Assembly: GCA_949286295.1 (NCBI GenBank)
Contig: CASECK010000173.1
Coordinates: forward strand, 1-5,368
Reading direction: 5' to 3'
Source of the DNA: an uncultured bacterium
Lineage (GTDB): Bacteria; Bacillota; Clostridia; Oscillospirales; Oscillospiraceae
Length of the DNA: 5,368 nucleotides
This document shows, piece after piece, positions 1 to 5,368 of the stretch. The notes below the pieces were generated by a model. The model ran no database searches. It saw nothing but the letters and a program-made list of their open reading frames with translations, and had not been told where the DNA came from. Numbering within the stretch: the first letter of the stretch is position 1; each line of letters opens with the position of its first letter. Both the position numbers and the translations under genes were made by a program.

Positions 1-1333
1 CGTGCATGGACAGCACCGGGACCCCGGCGTCCAGCGTGTCGATGTCCCGCTCGGCCATATTGGCGGCCACGGTGCCGCCGCCGCCGGCGTCCACCTTCCC
101 CAGCTCGGCCATCTGCCACACCACGCCCGCGTTGTCCAGCACCCGGCGGACCTGGGCCACCAGCTCGGCGGAGGCGTCAGAGGCCCCGGATTTGCCCCGG
201 GCACCGGTGTACTTGCACAGGCCCAGGCCGTAGTTGACAAAGGCACTGTTGCGCTTTTCATAGACCTCCGGGAAGTTGGGGTCGTAGGCGGCGGTCACGT
301 CGGCAGACAGGCAGAAAGACTTCTCATAGCAGGCCCGAAGCGGTACGTTCTGACCCTCGCACAGGTCCGCCATGAAGGTGTCAAACGCGGCGGATTTCAT
401 GCCGGTGACCCCCTCGGAGCCAATCTCCTCCTTGTCGGCCAGCATACACACAGCGGTGTGGGCGGGAGTCTCCAGCTGGAGGATGGCGGCCAGAACGGCA
501 TAGGCGCACACCCGGTCGTCGTGGCCGTAGGCCCCGATGAGGGAGCGGTCAAACCCGATGTCCACGGCCCGGAACGCGGGGACGGCGCTCAACTCGGCGG
601 AGAGAAGGTCCTCCTCCACGATACCGTACTTCCGGTTGAGCAGCTCCAGCGCGGCCAGCTTCACCCGCTCCTTGCCCTCGTCGCCGGACAGGGGGCGGCT
701 GCCCACCAGGATGTTCAGGCTCTCCCCCGGGATGGCCTCGCCCAGAGGCTTCTTGGACTGCTCCACCCCGAGATGGGGCAGCAGGTCATCAATGGTGAAC
801 AGGGGGTCCCCCTCCCCGTCTCCAATGGACACCCGAATCACCCGGCCGCTTTTCAGGGCCACCACACCGTGGAGCTCCAAGGGGATGGTCACCCACTGAT
901 ATTTGCGCACTCCGCCGTAGTAGTGGGTTTTCAGGAACGCCAGCTCGTCGGCCTCATACAGGGGATTTTGCTTCAAATCCAGGCGGGGGGAGTCGATGTG
1001 GGCGGCGCCGATATGAACGCCGTCGGCCAAGCTCTTTTTCCCGATTACGGCCAGCATAACAGCCTTGCCCCGGTTGGAGCGGTAAATCTTGTCCCCGGGC
1101 TTCAGCGCGGTGCCGCGCTCATAGGGACGAAAGCCGGCGGCCTCCGCCAGGGCGATGGTGCGGTCCACGCACTCCCGCTCGGTCTTGCCCGCGTCCAAAA
1201 ACTGCTTATAGCCGGCGCAGTAGGCCTCCACGGCCTCGTACTCGCCGGCCTCCAGCCGGTCATAGCCGTTTTTCCGCTCATAGACCAGGGTGCGGCGCAG
1301 CTGCTCGCCCCGGGTCAGTTCCTTCTCTTCCAT
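1..1333 (-). CDS. apeA: M18 family metallo-aminopeptidase, 3' end cut off by the window
   Basis: This is a cytosolic, probably dinuclear-zinc aminopeptidase that removes N-terminal residues from peptides. M18 enzymes assemble as large tetrahedral dodecamers (family knowledge). The frame stays open for 444 codons, from the ATG at 1333 to the window edge. The expected five metal ligands are present: H112 in AAHIDSPRLD, D272 in GAYGHDDRVCAY, E303 in DKEEIGSEG (E302 is the likely general base), D345 in SADVTAAYDPN, and H444 in LSMH, the last codon inside the window. KTHYYGG (135-141), KYTGARGK (374-381) and GKVDAGGGGT (412-421) are also typical of the clostridial/Thermotoga ApeA branch. Family members run about 450-470 residues, so roughly 25 C-terminal residues are missing. 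The ATG is fixed by AAAGGAGGT nine bases upstream. The gene lies 59 bases after coaE, so co-transcription is likely but less certain than for the other genes. The symbol is by resemblance; substrate preference cannot be read from sequence. Confidence 0.93.
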   Translation of the reverse strand, partial: MEEKELTRGEQLRRTLVYERKNGYDRLEAGEYEAVEAYCAGYKQFLDAGKTERECVDRTIALAEAAGFRPYERGTALKPGDKIYRSNRGKAVMLAVIGKKSLADGVHIGAAHIDSPRLDLKQNPLYEADELAFLKTHYYGGVRKYQWVTIPLELHGVVALKSGRVIRVSIGDGEGDPLFTIDDLLPHLGVEQSKKPLGEAIPGESLNILVGSRPLSGDEGKERVKLAALELLNRKYGIVEEDLLSAELSAVPAFRAVDIGFDRSLIGAYGHDDRVCAYAVLAAILQLETPAHTAVCMLADKEEIGSEGVTGMKSAAFDTFMADLCEGQNVPLRACYEKSFCLSADVTAAYDPNFPEVYEKRNSAFVNYGLGLCKYTGARGKSGASDASAELVAQVRRVLDNAGVVWQMAELGKVDAGGGGTVAANMAERDIDTLDAGVPVLSMH

Positions 1334-1342
1334 GATGACAGT

Positions 1343-1351
1343 ACCTCCTTT
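1343..1351 (-). promoter_or_regulatory. Strong ribosome binding site of the M18 aminopeptidase
   Basis: On the minus strand this reads AAAGGAGGT, an almost complete match to the anti-Shine-Dalgarno, nine bases before the ATG at 1333. It is the strongest ribosome binding site in the window and fixes the start. It also suggests efficient translation independent of coaE, whose stop codon is more than 40 bases upstream. Confidence 0.85.
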
Positions 1352-1365
1352 ATGATGGTTAAACC

Positions 1366-1381
1366 GGCGCGCTGCCGCGCC
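1366..1381 (-). other. Small GC-rich hairpin in the coaE-aminopeptidase gap
   Basis: A perfect six-base-pair inverted repeat, GGCGCG and CGCGCC around a four-base loop, sits in the 59-base gap. On the transcribed strand it is followed by GGTTTAACC, with only three consecutive T. It may be a weak terminator, an mRNA-stabilising hairpin or chance in GC-rich DNA. The lack of a T-run argues against a normal intrinsic terminator. Confidence 0.35.
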
Positions 1382-1392
1382 AAACCGCTGTC

Positions 1393-1983
1393 TTAGAGCA
1401 GCTGCCGCAGCAGTTCCCGGGCCTTTTGGGCAAACTCTCCGGCGCTGCCGCAGTCATTGACCAGGGCATGGCCGCATCCCTGAAGAAAGAAGCCGTCCTC
1501 CCGCTGGGCCCGGACCCTGGCCCAGGCATACTCCTCCGGTATCCCTTCCCGGGCCATGATGCGCCGCACCCGCACCTCCGGCGGCGCTACCACCGCGATG
1601 GTGTCGTCGCACAGCTCCTTCAGACCGCTCTCCAGCAGGGCGATGGCGTCGATGGCCACCAGCCAGGCCCCACGCCTCCGGTACTCCTCCAGCAGGGCCC
1701 TGGTCCGGTCCACTGTGGCGGCCCCGGCGATGGCGTTGAGCCGCTTTAACTGTTTGGGGTCGGCAAACACGATGCTTCCCAACCTTTTCCGGTCGATGGA
1801 GCCCCCCGGGTCCCGGAGCGGTCCAAAGGCCTCTTCCAGCGCATTCTGCAGCGCGGTATCCTGCTCCAGAAGGGCGTGGTACACCCTGTCGCAGTCGATG
1901 ACCGCGCCCCCTATGCGCTCCACCTCGCCCAGCAGGGTGGTCTTTCCCGCCCCGGTGGGGCCTGTGATTCCGATGACTTTCAA
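1393..1983 (-). CDS. coaE: Dephospho-CoA kinase (divergent)
   Basis: CoaE carries out the last step of coenzyme A synthesis in the cytosol, the ATP-dependent phosphorylation of the 3'-hydroxyl of dephospho-CoA. The 196 residues match the family's usual length of about 195-205. Visible features are a P-loop at 8-15 (GPTGAGKT), VIDCD at 28-32 matching the IDAD substrate-binding motif, FGPL at 53-56 in place of FG-acid-hydrophobic, and IDRKRLGSIVFADP at 63-76 followed by LKRLNAI, matching the family's LDRxxLGxIVFxDP block. Departures from consensus: the P-loop is not GGIGSGKS, the usual His-Pro after NAI is replaced (AGAATV, 86-91), and the DVPLLFE block reads DAIALLE (112-118). The start is TTG at 1983. 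No other start keeps the P-loop at the N-terminus, and GAGGAG lies seven bases upstream; the next upstream in-frame codon of note is the stop of ywlC. It follows ywlC by 24 bases. Another P-loop nucleotide kinase is less likely, because the DR-LG-IVF block is CoaE-specific. Confidence 0.85.
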   Translation of the reverse strand: MKVIGITGPTGAGKTTLLGEVERIGGAVIDCDRVYHALLEQDTALQNALEEAFGPLRDPGGSIDRKRLGSIVFADPKQLKRLNAIAGAATVDRTRALLEEYRRRGAWLVAIDAIALLESGLKELCDDTIAVVAPPEVRVRRIMAREGIPEEYAWARVRAQREDGFFLQGCGHALVNDCGSAGEFAQKARELLRQLL

Positions 1984-1990
1984 CGCCGCT

Positions 1991-1996
1991 CTCCTC
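1991..1996 (-). promoter_or_regulatory. Ribosome binding site supporting the TTG start of coaE
   Basis: The minus strand reads GAGGAG, then seven bases, then TTG. This is good spacing and decides in favour of a TTG start. No ATG or GTG occurs in frame between this site and the P-loop. Confidence 0.75.
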
Positions 1997-2007
1997 GCTG
2001 TCTGAAG

Positions 2008-3033
2008 CTACACCTGGATGATGTGAAAGCCCGCCGCCTTACTCAACCGGTTTGAAACGGCCAGACCGATACCGCAGGCATCCGGGCACTGGGCCCAGAT
2101 GGCCGGGACGGCGGTGTGGTCAAAGGCGCGCAGGGCGTCAAAGATACGCCGGGCCTGCTCCGCCGTGTCCCCGGCGGGGCCAAGGTCCATGACCGGTCCC
2201 GCCCCCATCCGCTCTGTGAACAGGGGGAGGAACTCCGCAAAGCAAATCACTCCGTCCTCCGCCCTGGCATGGCCGGCAATATAGGCGGCGCTCCGCTCCG
2301 GCTGGCCGGCCACCACCGTCACCGGGGCCCTGGGGGCATAGTGCCGGTACTTCATGCCGGGGGCGCGGGGGTGCTCTCCTTCGTCCATCAGACGCACGAC
2401 CGCCGGGTCGACCTCCACCTGGCCCAGCAGCTCCCGCAGCCGCTCCAGAGTGATTCCGCCCGGGCGCAGCAGCCGGGGCGGCGTGCAGGTCAAATCCACA
2501 ATGGTGGACTCTACCCCCACCGCGCAGGGGCCGCCGTCCACAATGGCGTCGATACGCCCCTCCATATCCTCCCGCATATGCCCGGCGGTGGTCGGACTGG
2601 GCCGGCCGGACAGGTTGCCAGACGGCGCCGCCACCGGAACACCGGCGGCCTCGATAACCGCCCGGCACAGAGCGTGGCCGGGGCAGCGGACCCCCACGGT
2701 ATCCAGCCCCGCGGTGACCACATCCGGCACCTGAGGGGCCCGGGGCAAAATCATAGTCAGCGGGCCGGGCCAGCAGGCCCCGGCCAGTGTCCAGGCCGAC
2801 TCGGGGATGTCCCGGCAGCAGCGCTCCAGCCAGGTGGCGCTTGGGATATGCAAAATCAGCGGGTTGTCCTGGGGACGGCCCTTGGCCAGAAAAATCCGGG
2901 ACACCGCTTCTGCGTCAAAGCCGTTGGCCCCCAGCCCGTATACCGTCTCGGTGGGAATGCCCACCAGTCCCCCGGCCCGGAGAATGGCGGCCGCTCGTTC
3001 CATTTCTTTTTCTGTCAGCAACTGAGTTTTCAC
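2008..3033 (-). CDS. ywlC: L-threonylcarbamoyladenylate synthase, long Sua5/YwlC form
   Basis: The enzyme makes L-threonylcarbamoyl-AMP from threonine, bicarbonate and ATP in the cytosol. The TsaB/TsaD/TsaE machinery then transfers the threonylcarbamoyl group to A37 of tRNAs that read ANN codons (t6A). Counting from the longer 343-residue form, the N-terminal YrdC domain covers about 8-205, with PTETVYGLG (29-37), KGRPQDNPL (53-61), APSGNLSG (138-145, the SxN motif) and GVESTIVDL (175-183). The linker APGMKYRHYAP (226-236) is the Sua5 hallmark, and a C-terminal Sua5 domain follows to the end (GIGLAVSNRL, 323-332). It is therefore the two-domain type, not the short TsaC. The start is uncertain. 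GTG at 3033 has AGGAG ten bases upstream and gives 341 residues; TTG at 3039 has the same site only four bases upstream and gives 343. I prefer GTG. The ribosome binding site overlaps the stop of the preceding gene, implying coupling. Confidence 0.95.
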   Translation of the reverse strand: MKTQLLTEKEMERAAAILRAGGLVGIPTETVYGLGANGFDAEAVSRIFLAKGRPQDNPLILHIPSATWLERCCRDIPESAWTLAGACWPGPLTMILPRAPQVPDVVTAGLDTVGVRCPGHALCRAVIEAAGVPVAAPSGNLSGRPSPTTAGHMREDMEGRIDAIVDGGPCAVGVESTIVDLTCTPPRLLRPGGITLERLRELLGQVEVDPAVVRLMDEGEHPRAPGMKYRHYAPRAPVTVVAGQPERSAAYIAGHARAEDGVICFAEFLPLFTERMGAGPVMDLGPAGDTAEQARRIFDALRAFDHTAVPAIWAQCPDACGIGLAVSNRLSKAAGFHIIQV

Positions 3034-3043
3034 GCGCAACCAT

Positions 3044-3048
3044 CTCCT
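3044..3048 (-). promoter_or_regulatory. Ribosome binding site of ywlC, overlapping the upstream stop codon
   Basis: AGGAG on the minus strand shares two bases with the TAG stop of the HAD-GNAT gene (3047-3049). It lies four bases from TTG 3039 and ten from GTG 3033, which favours GTG. An ATG directly after it (3041-3043) is out of frame with ywlC and leads nowhere. Confidence 0.6.
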
Positions 3049-4228
3049 ACCCGCCGGCCGGTCTCCGGACGGAAAAAATCAGATGGGGCATCTGTGTGCC
3101 GTTGTACGCCTTGAGAAAGCGCCCCCGAACCTCCATCCCATTCCGGCGGGCCACCGCCTGCGAGGGCAGGTTGTTGTCCCGGATGAGAGAGTATACCTCC
3201 TGCGCCTGCAAGACGTCAAAGGCGTAGTCCCGGCAGGCCCTGGCGGCCTCGGTGGCGTAGCCCTTGTGCCAGGCCGCCTGTTCCAGCAGATAGCCCACCT
3301 CCAGCACCGGCTTTTCGTATCCGCACTGCTGCCAGGTCAGGCCGCACTGGCCCACCATCTCTCCGCTGGCCTGTTCCACCACCGCCCACAGGCCCACTCC
3401 GTCCCGCTCATACCGCGTCCGCTGGCGGTTCAGCCAGTCCCAGGCCTCCTGCTCGGAAAAGGCGTGCCCATAGGCGTACATGACCTCCCCGTCCCGGAGC
3501 ATCCGGCACAGGGCCGGAAAATCCTCGTCCGTCATCTCCCGGAGGACAAGCCGCCGGGTCTGCAGAATTGGACGCTGCGCGCCCAGAATCAGCCGGGCCA
3601 GCGCCCAGGTGTTGTCCACCAGGTGGCCGGCTCCCTCCGCCTCCAGCTCCTCCCGGCTCCGAAATCCCCAGAGCACGCCACAGCTGGCCAGGCCGCCGTT
3701 TTTGGCGGTGCGGATGTCCACATTGCTGTCCCCCACAAAGAGGGTGTCCGCCACCCGGGCTCCCATTTTCTCCATCAGCCGGCGCAGCAGGGTGGGGTCC
3801 GGCTTGGTGGGCAGGCCGTCCACCGCCCCCTGAACATGGTCAAAAAGGCGGGGGAAATACCCTTCGATGATGGAAGGCACCATGGCGTGGGCCTTGTTGG
3901 ACAGCACCGCCATACGCACGCCGGCCCCCTTCAGCCGCTTTAGAAGTGCTGGGACACCGGGGTAAGGGGCGGTCTTGTCCTCTTTGTGGGCGTCGTAATA
4001 GGGCATGAACTCCTCTAAAACAGCTTTGATTCTCACGGGCGTGCGCCACTGCTCGGGAACAAAGCGGTAGGCCAGCTTGGTCATGCCGTTGCCCACGTAA
4101 TACTTGTACTCCTCCACGCTATGGGTGGGCCAGCCGTGCCTGCGGCACACCCAGTTGCCCGCATCCGCCAAATCATCGATGGTGTTGAGCAGCGTACCGT
4201 CCAAATCAAAGATGACGTTTTGAATCAT
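3047..4228 (-). CDS. HAD-type phosphatase fused to a GNAT acetyltransferase
   Basis: This is a 393-residue cytosolic protein with two enzyme domains. Residues 1-215 are a HAD subfamily IA hydrolase resembling phosphoglycolate phosphatase (Gph): motif I DLDGT (nucleophile D8, acid D10), a helical cap, motif II LSN (109-111), motif III K142 in TKPDP, and motif IV GDSNVD (166-171). All catalytic positions are intact. Residues 221-388 are a GNAT domain of the RimJ/RimL type: TRRLVLREMTDEDF at its start, the acetyl-CoA loop HKGYATEA (321-328), and DNNLPSQAVARRNGM (351-365), the usual N..S..v..k.GM block. Both halves look complete and in one frame, with no sign of a frameshift. The ATG at 4228 is preferred over the in-frame GTG at 4243, because AGGAG lies seven bases before the ATG and DLDGT then begins at residue 8, as usual. 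Substrates of either domain are unknown. The HAD half could dephosphorylate phosphoglycolate or another small metabolite; the GNAT half could acetylate a protein N-terminus or a small amine. Confidence 0.88.
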   Translation of the reverse strand: MIQNVIFDLDGTLLNTIDDLADAGNWVCRRHGWPTHSVEEYKYYVGNGMTKLAYRFVPEQWRTPVRIKAVLEEFMPYYDAHKEDKTAPYPGVPALLKRLKGAGVRMAVLSNKAHAMVPSIIEGYFPRLFDHVQGAVDGLPTKPDPTLLRRLMEKMGARVADTLFVGDSNVDIRTAKNGGLASCGVLWGFRSREELEAEGAGHLVDNTWALARLILGAQRPILQTRRLVLREMTDEDFPALCRMLRDGEVMYAYGHAFSEQEAWDWLNRQRTRYERDGVGLWAVVEQASGEMVGQCGLTWQQCGYEKPVLEVGYLLEQAAWHKGYATEAARACRDYAFDVLQAQEVYSLIRDNNLPSQAVARRNGMEVRGRFLKAYNGTQMPHLIFSVRRPAGG

Positions 4229-4235
4229 GGGTGCG

Positions 4236-4240
4236 CTCCT
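4236..4240 (-). promoter_or_regulatory. Ribosome binding site fixing the HAD-GNAT start
   Basis: AGGAG on the minus strand lies seven bases before the ATG at 4228 and touches the TGA stop of the preceding small gene (4240-4242). It lies inside the longer GTG-started reading, so that longer start cannot use it. This supports the ATG and suggests translational coupling. Confidence 0.75.
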
Positions 4241-4497
4241 CACTCGTAAAGTCCAATCTCCATACCGCCAAACTCCACGGTAGTGTCCGCGGCAAAGGCC
4301 GCCCGCTGCAAATAGGCTTTCACCGCCATCTGGGCATACTTGGGGTTGACCTTCTCGTCCTCCAGCTCCAGGTCGATGCGTCCGGCCTGTCCGCCGCAGA
4401 CCACACCGCCGTCCTCCAGCGCCTGGTTGAGTTCCTCCACCACGTCGGGCAGTTGCTTCCCCTGGGGCAGGGCGGTATAGTGAATAAACAGATCCAT
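4240..4497 (-). CDS. Small protein of unknown function, 85 residues
   Basis: I do not recognise this family. It is probably a real gene: the ATG at 4497 has AAGGAG seven bases upstream, it fills the space between prfA and the HAD-GNAT gene almost exactly (17-base gap before, 11 after), and no better frame covers the stretch. The protein is acidic, soluble-looking and without a signal peptide or membrane segment. The sequence suggests strand (2-9, DLFIHYTA), helix (17-29, PDVVEELNQALED), a Gly-rich turn (30-39), strand (40-46, RIDLELE), helix (51-69, around NPKYAQMAVKAYLQ) and strand (72-84, TTVEFGGMEIGLY). That is a small alpha/beta order such as ferredoxin-like folds show. There is a single cysteine, C34, and no metal-binding or nucleotide-binding motif. 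Its place after prfA suggests a housekeeping or translation-related role, but that is only inference. Confidence 0.72.
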   Translation of the reverse strand: MDLFIHYTALPQGKQLPDVVEELNQALEDGGVVCGGQAGRIDLELEDEKVNPKYAQMAVKAYLQRAAFAADTTVEFGGMEIGLYE

Positions 4498-4504
4498 GGG
4501 TGTT

Positions 4505-4510
4505 CTCCTT
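4505..4510 (-). promoter_or_regulatory. Ribosome binding site of the 85-residue gene
   Basis: AAGGAG on the minus strand lies seven bases before the ATG at 4497, within the 17-base gap after the TGA stop of prfA. It is the main evidence that the small gene is translated. Confidence 0.75.
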
Positions 4511-4514
4511 TGTC

Positions 4515-5368
4515 TCAGGTTTGATTTTTCAGCCTCTCCGCCTGGTCGGCGGCGGACAGCGCATCGATAAGCTCATCCAGCCCGCCGTCCATCACGTGGG
4601 CAATCTGGTACAGGGTCAGGCCGATTCGGTGATCGGTCACCCGCCCTTGGGGAAAGTTATAGGTGCGGATGCGCTCGTTGCGCATCCCGGTGCCCACCTG
4701 GCTGCGGCGCTGGGCGGTGTATTCGCTGTTGAGCTCCTCCTGCCGGGCCTCGTACAGCCGGGAGGCCAGGATTCGCATGGCCTTGTCCCGGTTCTGGAAC
4801 TGGCTGCGCTCCTGCTGGCACTCCACCACTGTGCCGGTGGGCCGGTGGATGAGCCGGACCGCGGAGGAGGTTTTATTGACGTGCTGCCCCCCCGCGCCGG
4901 AGGAGCGAAACACCTGCATCTCCACATCCGCAGGGTCCAGCTGTACATCCGCTGTCTCCATCTCGGGCAGCACCGCCACGGTGGCGGTGGAGGTGTGGAC
5001 CCGCCCGCCGGACTCCGTCTCGGGCACCCGCTGGACCCTGTGGACGCCGCTCTCATATTTCAGCCGGGAAAAAGCGCTCTCCCCGTCTATTGTAAAGGAA
5101 ATCTCCTTTATCCCGCCAAGTTCGGTCTCGCTGACGGAAGCCACCTCGGTGCGCCAGTGTTTTGACTCGGCATACATAGCGTACATCCGGTACAGGGACC
5201 GGGCGAACAGGGCCGCTTCCTCTCCGCCCACGCCGGCGCGAATTTCCAAGATTACATTCTTCCCGTCGTTCGGGTCCCGGGGCAGCAGCAGAATCTGAAG
5301 CTCCCGCTCCAGCCGGGGCAGCTGTTCCTGGGCCTGCTGGTACTCCTCCTGGGCCAGCTCCCGCATCT
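4515..5368 (-). CDS. prfA: Peptide chain release factor 1, 5' end cut off by the window
   Basis: RF1 recognises UAA and UAG in the ribosomal A site and triggers hydrolysis of peptidyl-tRNA. The window holds the last 283 residues plus a partial codon; full RF1 is about 355-360 residues, so roughly 75 N-terminal residues lie beyond the edge. The ATG at 5366 is an internal methionine (MRELAQEE aligns with an internal stretch of other RF1s), not the start. Counting from it, visible features are LLLPRDPND (26-34), EIRAGVGGEEAALFA (41-55), the stop-codon-reading tripeptide PET (115-117, as in Bacillus RF1 and unlike the SPF of RF2), the catalytic loop SSGAGGQHVN (155-164, GGQ at bases 4884-4892) and RIRTYNFPQGRVTDHRI (232-248). 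The intact GGQ and PxT motifs indicate a functional RF1 rather than RF2 or an RF-like rescue factor. The glutamine of GGQ is normally methylated by PrmC, whose gene is not in this window. The gene ends in TGA, which RF2 reads, so RF1 does not terminate its own synthesis. Confidence 0.98.
   Translation of the reverse strand, partial: MRELAQEEYQQAQEQLPRLERELQILLLPRDPNDGKNVILEIRAGVGGEEAALFARSLYRMYAMYAESKHWRTEVASVSETELGGIKEISFTIDGESAFSRLKYESGVHRVQRVPETESGGRVHTSTATVAVLPEMETADVQLDPADVEMQVFRSSGAGGQHVNKTSSAVRLIHRPTGTVVECQQERSQFQNRDKAMRILASRLYEARQEELNSEYTAQRRSQVGTGMRNERIRTYNFPQGRVTDHRIGLTLYQIAHVMDGGLDELIDALSAADQAERLKNQT

Noticed and set aside
2..1396. Plus-strand open frame of 464 codons as a gene
   Set aside because: Its translation is low-complexity (rich in G, A, H, Q and L) with no family motif, and it begins with a GTG at the window edge. 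The opposite strand encodes an M18 aminopeptidase with all metal ligands and a perfect ribosome binding site.
1711..1737. Possible frameshift in coaE where the His-Pro motif is missing
   Set aside because: Reading on both sides of the site stays in the same frame and keeps family-like sequence, so substitution explains it better than a frameshift.
2116..3114. Plus-strand open frame of 332 codons opposite ywlC
   Set aside because: It is a mirror of the ywlC codon bias with repetitive G/P/H/R composition and no recognisable domain. The minus strand carries every Sua5 motif.
3083..3943. Plus-strand open frame of 286 codons opposite the HAD-GNAT gene
   Set aside because: It has no domain motif and shadow-like composition, and it lies wholly within a minus-strand gene with two intact enzyme domains.
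4229..4243. Longer HAD-GNAT start at GTG 4243
   Set aside because: This codon would place the AGGAG inside the coding region and add five residues not expected before the HAD motif. The ATG at 4228 has correct spacing.
4971..4989. Nine-base inverted repeat CACCGCCAC / GTGGCGGTG inside prfA
   Set aside because: It encodes the conserved TATVAV stretch of RF1 through GC-rich Thr, Ala and Val codons, and its centre is a single base. It is best explained by codon use rather than as a regulatory hairpin.
4500..5165. Plus-strand open frame of 221 codons opposite prfA
   Set aside because: It lies opposite one of the most conserved bacterial proteins, and its composition is that of an antisense shadow.
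1..5368. Mobile element, CRISPR array, tRNA/rRNA or defence system
   Set aside because: There are no direct-repeat arrays, transposase or integrase motifs, or tRNA-like cloverleaf. The strand is packed with housekeeping genes and leaves no room for such elements.

Overview
The window is a compact, GC-rich (about 60-65% by eye) bacterial housekeeping segment. All supported genes lie on the minus strand, so transcription runs from high to low coordinates. Gene content, protein sequence style (RF1 with a PET tripeptide, a long Sua5-type threonylcarbamoyl-AMP synthase, a clostridial/Thermotoga-type M18 aminopeptidase), strong AGGAG ribosome binding sites and high GC suggest a GC-rich anaerobic Firmicute of the Clostridia, most likely an Oscillospiraceae-type gut organism (Flavonifractor/Oscillibacter/Lawsonibacter-like). 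The taxonomic placement is inference.

In transcription order: (1) prfA, peptide chain release factor 1, cut at its 5' end by the window edge (4515-5368); (2) an 85-residue protein of unknown function (4240-4497); (3) a two-domain protein joining a HAD-type phosphatase to a RimJ/RimL-like GNAT acetyltransferase (3047-4228); (4) ywlC/sua5, L-threonylcarbamoyladenylate synthase (2008-3033, or 3039 with the alternative start); (5) coaE, a divergent dephospho-CoA kinase with a TTG start (1393-1983); (6) an M18 aminopeptidase of the ApeA type, cut at its 3' end by the window edge (1-1333).

The first five genes are separated by only 11 to 24 bases. Two of the ribosome binding sites overlap the stop codon of the gene before, so this looks like one translationally coupled operon. 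The only larger gap is 59 bases, before the aminopeptidase; it holds a short GC-rich hairpin and an excellent Shine-Dalgarno. No promoter, RNA gene, mobile element, CRISPR array or long repeat is visible, and no stretch of 300 bases lacks a gene.

Functionally the cluster centres on translation: RF1 ends translation at UAA/UAG, and Sua5 supplies the activated intermediate for the t6A37 modification of ANN-decoding tRNAs. CoA biosynthesis and peptide turnover follow. I find no defence system or other new multi-gene system here. The parts most worth a second look are the HAD-GNAT fusion, the CoaE with several eroded family motifs, and the small uncharacterised gene between prfA and the fusion.
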